Positions 6,745 to 10,276 of a stretch of 10,276 nucleotides of DNA are shown in pieces. The stretch comes from Spirochaetota bacterium (GTDB lineage Bacteria > Spirochaetota > B62-G9 > DRHN01). Where the stretch lies: the NCBI GenBank assembly GCA_023136305.1, contig JAGLSF010000049.1, positions 1 through 10,276 of the forward strand, given 5' to 3'. Numbering within the stretch: position 1 is the first letter of the stretch; every line of letters starts with the position of its first letter. Position numbers and translations under genes: made by a program. The notes below the pieces were generated by a model, which saw only the letters and a list, made by a program, of their open reading frames with translations, searched no databases and was not told where the DNA came from.

Positions 6745-7482
6745 TCAGTCAAACCTCAGCCCGCCGTTTTGATCGATTATTTCACCGGTAATAAATCCGG
6801 CAAACGGATTTGCAAGAAAGCGAACGACGTATGCAAACTCTTCCGGCTCACAGAACCTGCCGACAGGAATCATTTTCAACAGATCTCGACGCTGTTTCTC
6901 TGTAAGCTGCTCCATCACCATCGGTGTTTTTACATAAGCGGGAGCGATGCCGTTTACCGTAATTCCAAATGCTGCCGTCTCAGCGGCAAGCGAAAAGGTG
7001 AGAGACATCAAGGCCCCCTTGGAGGTAGAATAGGCCGTTCCCGCTGTTATTCCCCCACTCTTTGCTGCAAGAGAACAAACGTTTATAATCCTCCCCCACC
7101 CCTTTTTCTTCATTCCGGGGATTACTTCTTTTGAAAGATAAAAGGCGCCGTCCAAATTGACCCGCAGGACCCTCTGCCATTCTTCAGGAGTTGTGGCTGA
7201 TGATTTATTAGTCGATAAAATTCCCGCATTATTCACAAGTATATCGATATCACCGATCTCCTCTTTAATTGTTGAAACGGCTTCGAATACCTGCTGTGCG
7301 TCACCGACGTCAAAGACAACGGGATGTGTATCGCCATCTATATCTGCAGACGACCGGAACAATTTTGTCCCGTCAATATCAGCCATGATAACTTTTATCC
7401 TGTCCTCGAGAAGCCCTCTTACAGCCGCCAGGCCCAAAACACCTGCCGAACCTGTAACGAGAGCTATTCTTTTTTCACCCAT
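6745..7482 (-). CDS. Short-chain dehydrogenase/reductase (SDR, classical type)
   Basis: An NAD(P)-dependent oxidoreductase acting on an alcohol/ketone pair; the substrate is not predictable. With the start at 7482 it has 245 residues, the standard classical SDR length. The Rossmann motif is TGSAGVLG (10-17), where the family pattern TGxxxGxG has Gly and this protein has V15. D35, at the end of strand 2 (IMADID), suggests preference for NAD over NADP. NNAG is at 84-87, with catalytic N109 (VNLDG), S137, Y151 and K155 (YSTSK). The C-terminal ITGEIIDQNGGLRFD is typical of FabG-like members. An upstream ATG at 7575 would add 31 residues unlike any SDR start; ATG 7482 has AGGA at 7492-7495 and begins exactly at the first Rossmann strand. 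It is third in the AOR/methyltransferase cluster and overlaps the end of a tiny frame. FabG is an alternative, but no fatty-acid gene is nearby. Confidence 0.9.
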   Translation of the reverse strand: MGEKRIALVTGSAGVLGLAAVRGLLEDRIKVIMADIDGTKLFRSSADIDGDTHPVVFDVGDAQQVFEAVSTIKEEIGDIDILVNNAGILSTNKSSATTPEEWQRVLRVNLDGAFYLSKEVIPGMKKKGWGRIINVCSLAAKSGGITAGTAYSTSKGALMSLTFSLAAETAAFGITVNGIAPAYVKTPMVMEQLTEKQRRDLLKMIPVGRFCEPEEFAYVVRFLANPFAGFITGEIIDQNGGLRFD

Positions 7483-7544
7483 TGCAGTATTTCCTGCCTG
7501 ATCTGATAAAGGTCTGATTCCATAACATTTTCCTGCTGTTGCAT
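7464..7544 (-). CDS. Possible 26-codon reading frame overlapping the SDR start
   Basis: ATG 7544 is preceded by AGGGGA (7552-7557) seven bases away. An internal ATG at 7523 has its own AGGA (7531-7534), also seven bases away. The frame ends with TAG at 7464-7466, 19 bases inside the SDR gene, in another frame. The product, MQQQENVMESDLYQIRQEIL followed by QWVKKE, is hydrophilic and could form one amphipathic helix. Its translation would bring ribosomes to the SDR start, so it may act as a coupling or leader frame; a functional small protein or chance are alternatives. An upstream in-frame extension to 7646 exists but is not protein-like. Confidence 0.35.
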   Translation of the reverse strand: MQQQENVMESDLYQIRQEILQWVKKE

Positions 7545-7557
7545 CCTGCAGTCCCCT

Positions 7558-7576
7558 AATGTGGACAAGCCACATT
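7558..7576 (-). promoter_or_regulatory. Perfect seven-base hairpin before the SDR mini-frame
   Basis: On the minus strand AATGTGG (7576-7570) and CCACATT (7564-7558) enclose CTTGT. The hairpin ends directly at the AGGGGA ribosome-binding site of the 26-codon frame, so it could influence access to it. No T run follows, so it is not an intrinsic terminator. Confidence 0.35.
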
Positions 7577-7583
7577 CTCTATT

Positions 7584-7617
7584 AAAAGAATTTTCTTGCC
7601 TGAAAAGCAGGAAAATT
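7584..7617 (-). terminator. Weak terminator-like hairpin after the methyltransferase-like gene
   Basis: On the minus strand AATTTT-CCTG (7617-7608) pairs with CAGG (7602-7599) and, past a four-base bulge, AAAATT (7594-7589), followed by CTTTTAA. The stem is short and AT-rich, so it would at most reduce read-through into the SDR gene. It could equally be an mRNA-processing or stabilising structure. Confidence 0.22.
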
Positions 7618-7646
7618 GGAAATAAAGGTACTAACTGATCATCCAA

Positions 7647-8828
7647 TCATGACAACTCGCCCTGTACTTTTCGGGTCAGTTCTACCCACCTTACTAGGCG
7701 TTTGAGATCTTCCCTGGCACCGAGAAGCAGGGACATACCGCTCGTACGAAGGACATATTTTTCAATGTTTCTCTCTCTGCAGCTCACAACAATATCCCTC
7801 ATGTACACCTCTATTTCATCATCTGCAGCATTTTGTATATACCTGTGTGCTAAAACTCTCATCTCAATATTCAGCGATCGGTTAAGGGTACTGAGCCCTG
7901 CACCCTTATCATCCATTGAGACTCCAAAATCCAATAGATCAATATCCCCTAACCGATTGATATCCGGTATATGCCTCGTTATGTCTCCGCAGGAGTGCCA
8001 ATAGTATATACCGCCGTAGAGATCACATAACTCCCGCTCATAGGGGTATACAAATTCCGTGTAGCTTTCCGGGCTCATAATAGGAATATCATCATTAAAA
8101 AGATCCACCTTGTATACAGGCTCTTCGAGATAGCGTGCCCGCCATGTTATAAAAGCTTTTTGGGCATCTGTTACATAGCGCATAGTTCTGTGAACAAACC
8201 CGGGATTATCAGTCAAATCGATCAGGAAGTTTTCAAATCCACGAATATATAGAGCCACACCCTGGGGCCCCCTGAACCAGACGGGGAAAATAACGTTGAA
8301 TTCTTTACCGGCTATATTTCTGATTACATTATGGAATCTCTGGGCCGTTTTAATGATCTCAATACTGTCAAAGTCGAAAACTGCGGGAAAATCACTTGCC
8401 TTCGTAATAACTGGAGCTGCAACAAATGCGGGCTCTTCATCGGGTGATAAATAGTATTTTTGTCCAAGAATTCCTGCTTCGAATACAACCCCAAACCCTA
8501 TGGGAATATTTCTATCGATGGGTGTGTCGTCGGGAAAGCCCGTAAACTTCTCAATCTTCATCCGTAAATAATGCTCGAGGTAGTACTCCGGATCGTTGTA
8601 ATATCGATCAAGCCTGAAGCCTAAAATTTCCAGCCACAATGTATTAAGGCACTCTGCAGTTACCGGCATAGCAGCCCCGGGCCGTACGCCTGCCCCGGGA
8701 ATCCCGTGCCATTGTGTTTCGCCTCTGATCGGACATTCCGATTCAAGCCACAGGGACTGCCTCCGCTTATTCTCTTCGGTATCACAAAGCCTGTTCAATG
8801 TATCCAGTAATTTTGTAATTTTTCCCAA
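7647..8828 (-). CDS. Uroporphyrinogen decarboxylase (URO-D) family protein, corrinoid-methyltransferase-like
   Basis: A soluble TIM-barrel protein of the URO-D superfamily, which includes heme-pathway HemE and the zinc methyltransferases MtaA/MtbA/CmuA that move methyl groups between corrinoid proteins and thiols. The 393-residue sequence has YYWHSCGDITRHI (275-287), the HxC zinc motif (H278, C280) of the methyltransferase branch. DLFNDDIPIMSPESYTEFV (242-260) is the usual region before it. The HemE N-terminal arginine motif is not evident, so heme synthesis is unlikely. The third zinc Cys, expected near the C-terminus, is not seen: the matching stretch appears to read YVLRTSGMSLL (358-368). 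The start is TTG at 8826-8828 (8828 is its first base), backed by AAGGGA (8837-8842) at eight bases; no ATG lies near the N-terminus. It follows the AOR gene by 31 bases and precedes the SDR, suggesting one transcript. No corrinoid-protein gene is in view. Confidence 0.8.
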   Translation of the reverse strand: MGKITKLLDTLNRLCDTEENKRRQSLWLESECPIRGETQWHGIPGAGVRPGAAMPVTAECLNTLWLEILGFRLDRYYNDPEYYLEHYLRMKIEKFTGFPDDTPIDRNIPIGFGVVFEAGILGQKYYLSPDEEPAFVAAPVITKASDFPAVFDFDSIEIIKTAQRFHNVIRNIAGKEFNVIFPVWFRGPQGVALYIRGFENFLIDLTDNPGFVHRTMRYVTDAQKAFITWRARYLEEPVYKVDLFNDDIPIMSPESYTEFVYPYERELCDLYGGIYYWHSCGDITRHIPDINRLGDIDLLDFGVSMDDKGAGLSTLNRSLNIEMRVLAHRYIQNAADDEIEVYMRDIVVSCRERNIEKYVLRTSGMSLLLGAREDLKRLVRWVELTRKVQGELS

Positions 8829-8859
8829 ATATTATTTCCCTTAAAAGATTAGTAAACCA

Positions 8860-10276
8860 TCATTTTATTTCCGGCCGGCACCACTCGAGTCCCAGTTCAG
8901 TCAGCTTCTCGCTTTTCGGAATCCCCATCTCGTCCCATCCCCTGAGCTTGTAATACTCATTCAGCATTATACTTAAATGAGGCAGGCTGTCCTCATAATT
9001 ACCGTTGCCCCTCTTATTGGTTGCGATCCGTAATGGAATGGCATCATCCTTTCTTGAAATACCACAACGGACGTTAAACATGCGTTTCAGATTAAAAATC
9101 CTCTCTCCAGCTTTCAGGAGCTCCTCTTTTGTCATATTTAAACCGGTAACCAGATTCAAACACTCGACCATTGAATCAGGCTCCATACCGAAATGGATGA
9201 GGAATTTACAGCTTTTTAATGAATCAAAAAGAGACATTACGTTCTGGCTCTTAACTACGAGCTCGGCTTTCCCTTCAGAAGTAAACCTGTCAAAGGTTTT
9301 GTCAAATCCAAGGCTGGGACACGCAAACCCTTCCTCAAAATCCATGCTCAGTGCCTGCAGGTGACAGGCTCCCCTGTTGGACGTGGCATAGGCAAGGGCA
9401 AGGCTGCTCTTTGCCCTCGGGTCATGAGCGGGAAATTCAAGCCCTTTCACGTGTATGGCAAACTCATGTGCGGTACCCTCCAGTTCATCGGCAAACTTTT
9501 TCACCCCCCGGCCCATGAGCTTTCCTATACCGTTTCGATGTGCGATCCTGTGTATCAGATCGTGCACAAGATCGCCATCACCCCACCGCAACTCGATACC
9601 CCCGGCAGACTCGGCCGTTATGAGACCCCGTTCAAAGGCTTCCATAGAAAACCCGATGACAGATCCGGTCGAGATCGTATCAAGCCCAAACCGGTTGCAG
9701 AGCTCATTTGATTTAACGATCACGTTAAGTTCATCTATCAGCAGATTGCTTCCCAAAAGAGCGAGAGTTTCATATTCAGGACCCCCGATAATATCATCCG
9801 CCGCATTCCCCCCCTCTCCTGCATGTACAGACCTGCCGCATCTCACGATGCATCCGCCGCAGGCGTACTTTTCTGCAAGAATAGTCTCAGCCATGGTCTG
9901 CCCGCAGATCTTTGAGGCCCCTTCCTCAAATCTGCGTTGGTACCAGTTTTTAATTGGAAGGTTTCCAATAATTTCACTGTGCTCAAGGCCGCAGGAGGTG
10001 CCGTAGTCTGTTAAAACCTTTGCTCCTTCGAGCATGTTCTTCGCGCGTATTTTCACAAACTTATTGAGCCCCTTCCGGTCGGCAATGTTAACTTTTTTTC
10101 TGCCCCACACTGCTATGGCTTTGAGATTTTTCGATCCCATGACAGCACCAACACCTCCCCGACCGGCAGCGCGGCCGTGAACTCCATCGGTCATTATCGA
10201 TGCCAGGAGGACGAGATTTTCACCCGCCGGGCCGATGCAGACTATCTCGGCTTCTGACACAGTTTCCTTTTTGAGG
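8860..10276 (-). CDS. Aldehyde:ferredoxin oxidoreductase, tungsten-type (partial, N-terminus beyond window)
   Basis: Oxidises an aldehyde to the carboxylic acid (or the reverse) with ferredoxin, using a tungsto-bispterin cofactor and a [4Fe-4S] cluster in the cytoplasm. About 471 codons are visible of a usual total of roughly 600 or more. The first domain (pterin binding, about 200 residues) is mostly missing; its end is seen as CIGPAGEN and RAAGRGGVGAVMGSKNLKAI. Counting from the GTG at 10260, cluster ligands are C134, C137 and C141 (CGGCIVRC), with the fourth probably C351 (FDSLKSCKF). PEYETLALLGSN (161-172) and GLEFPAHDPR (273-282) with YATSNRGACH (291-300) are family cofactor-binding regions. 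The frame continues upstream of that GTG to the window edge (LKKET), so GTG is an internal Val, not the start. It is the first visible gene of the cluster. Which subgroup (AOR, FOR, WOR-like) and which aldehyde are not determinable. Confidence 0.93.
   Translation of the reverse strand, partial: LKKETVSEAEIVCIGPAGENLVLLASIMTDGVHGRAAGRGGVGAVMGSKNLKAIAVWGRKKVNIADRKGLNKFVKIRAKNMLEGAKVLTDYGTSCGLEHSEIIGNLPIKNWYQRRFEEGASKICGQTMAETILAEKYACGGCIVRCGRSVHAGEGGNAADDIIGGPEYETLALLGSNLLIDELNVIVKSNELCNRFGLDTISTGSVIGFSMEAFERGLITAESAGGIELRWGDGDLVHDLIHRIAHRNGIGKLMGRGVKKFADELEGTAHEFAIHVKGLEFPAHDPRAKSSLALAYATSNRGACHLQALSMDFEEGFACPSLGFDKTFDRFTSEGKAELVVKSQNVMSLFDSLKSCKFLIHFGMEPDSMVECLNLVTGLNMTKEELLKAGERIFNLKRMFNVRCGISRKDDAIPLRIATNKRGNGNYEDSLPHLSIMLNEYYKLRGWDEMGIPKSEKLTELGLEWCRPEIK

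Noticed and set aside
7483..7575. Upstream ATG at 7575 as the SDR start
   Set aside because: The added 31 residues do not resemble an SDR N-terminus and would span the hairpin and mini-frame; ATG 7482 has a proper ribosome-binding site and fits family length.
7545..7646. In-frame extension of the mini-frame up to 7646
   Set aside because: The sequence is not protein-like, lies over a hairpin, and no better ribosome-binding site precedes it.
9455..10006. 183-codon plus-strand frame inside the AOR gene
   Set aside because: Antisense to the AOR Cys-cluster region; composition rich in Ser/Pro as expected for a shadow frame.
10258..10260. GTG as the start of the AOR gene
   Set aside because: The frame stays open to the window edge and the AOR first domain would be missing, so this codon is an internal Val of a gene cut by the window.
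1..10276. CRISPR array, tRNA, rRNA or insertion sequence
   Set aside because: No regularly spaced repeats, no cloverleaf or rRNA-like stretch and no transposase motif were seen on either strand.

Overview
The window looks like chromosomal DNA from a Gram-negative-type (diderm), probably anaerobic bacterium; a spirochaete of the Spirochaetaceae type is my best guess. Three things point that way. There is an RND efflux pump and a signal-peptide-bearing outer-membrane-barrel-like protein, so two membranes are likely. A tungsten-type aldehyde:ferredoxin oxidoreductase and a corrinoid-methyltransferase-like protein suggest anaerobic metabolism. The RND adaptor is short and lacks the alpha-hairpin, as described for BesA of Borrelia. 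The assignment is inference; no rRNA or tRNA gene is present to test it.

Layout, left to right. Positions 1-2868 (minus strand) hold a two-gene efflux operon: a periplasmic adaptor (1987-2868), then, one base after its stop, the inner-membrane RND permease (1985 down to the window edge, C-terminal part missing). A 440-base intergenic region (2869-3308) separates it from a divergent gene for a family 3 solute-binding protein (3309-4112, plus strand); a sigma70-like promoter overlapped by two inverted repeats lies in this gap. Convergent to it is an uncharacterised outer-membrane-type protein (4166-4909, minus). Between that gene and the citrate synthase gene (5044-6417, minus) lies a 15-codon reading frame with a very good ribosome-binding site and a signal-peptide-like sequence. 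A 327-base AT-rich region (6418-6744) upstream of citrate synthase carries a pair of 10-base direct repeats around a perfect 7-base inverted repeat.

The right third (6745-10276, minus) is a gene cluster transcribed in the order aldehyde:ferredoxin oxidoreductase (N-terminal part outside the window), URO-D/MtaA-like methyltransferase family protein, a tiny overlapping reading frame, and an SDR dehydrogenase. The order and spacing suggest an operon for catabolism of a small organic compound: a methyl- or corrinoid-linked step, an NAD-dependent alcohol/ketone step and a ferredoxin-dependent aldehyde oxidation. The substrate cannot be read from the sequence. Citrate synthase next door provides entry of acetyl-CoA into citrate, but it appears to be separately regulated.

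I see no CRISPR array, insertion sequence, tRNA, rRNA or phage gene. The most interesting items are the AOR/methyltransferase/SDR cluster with its altered zinc site and overlapping mini-gene, the hairpin-less efflux adaptor, and the structured region in front of citrate synthase.
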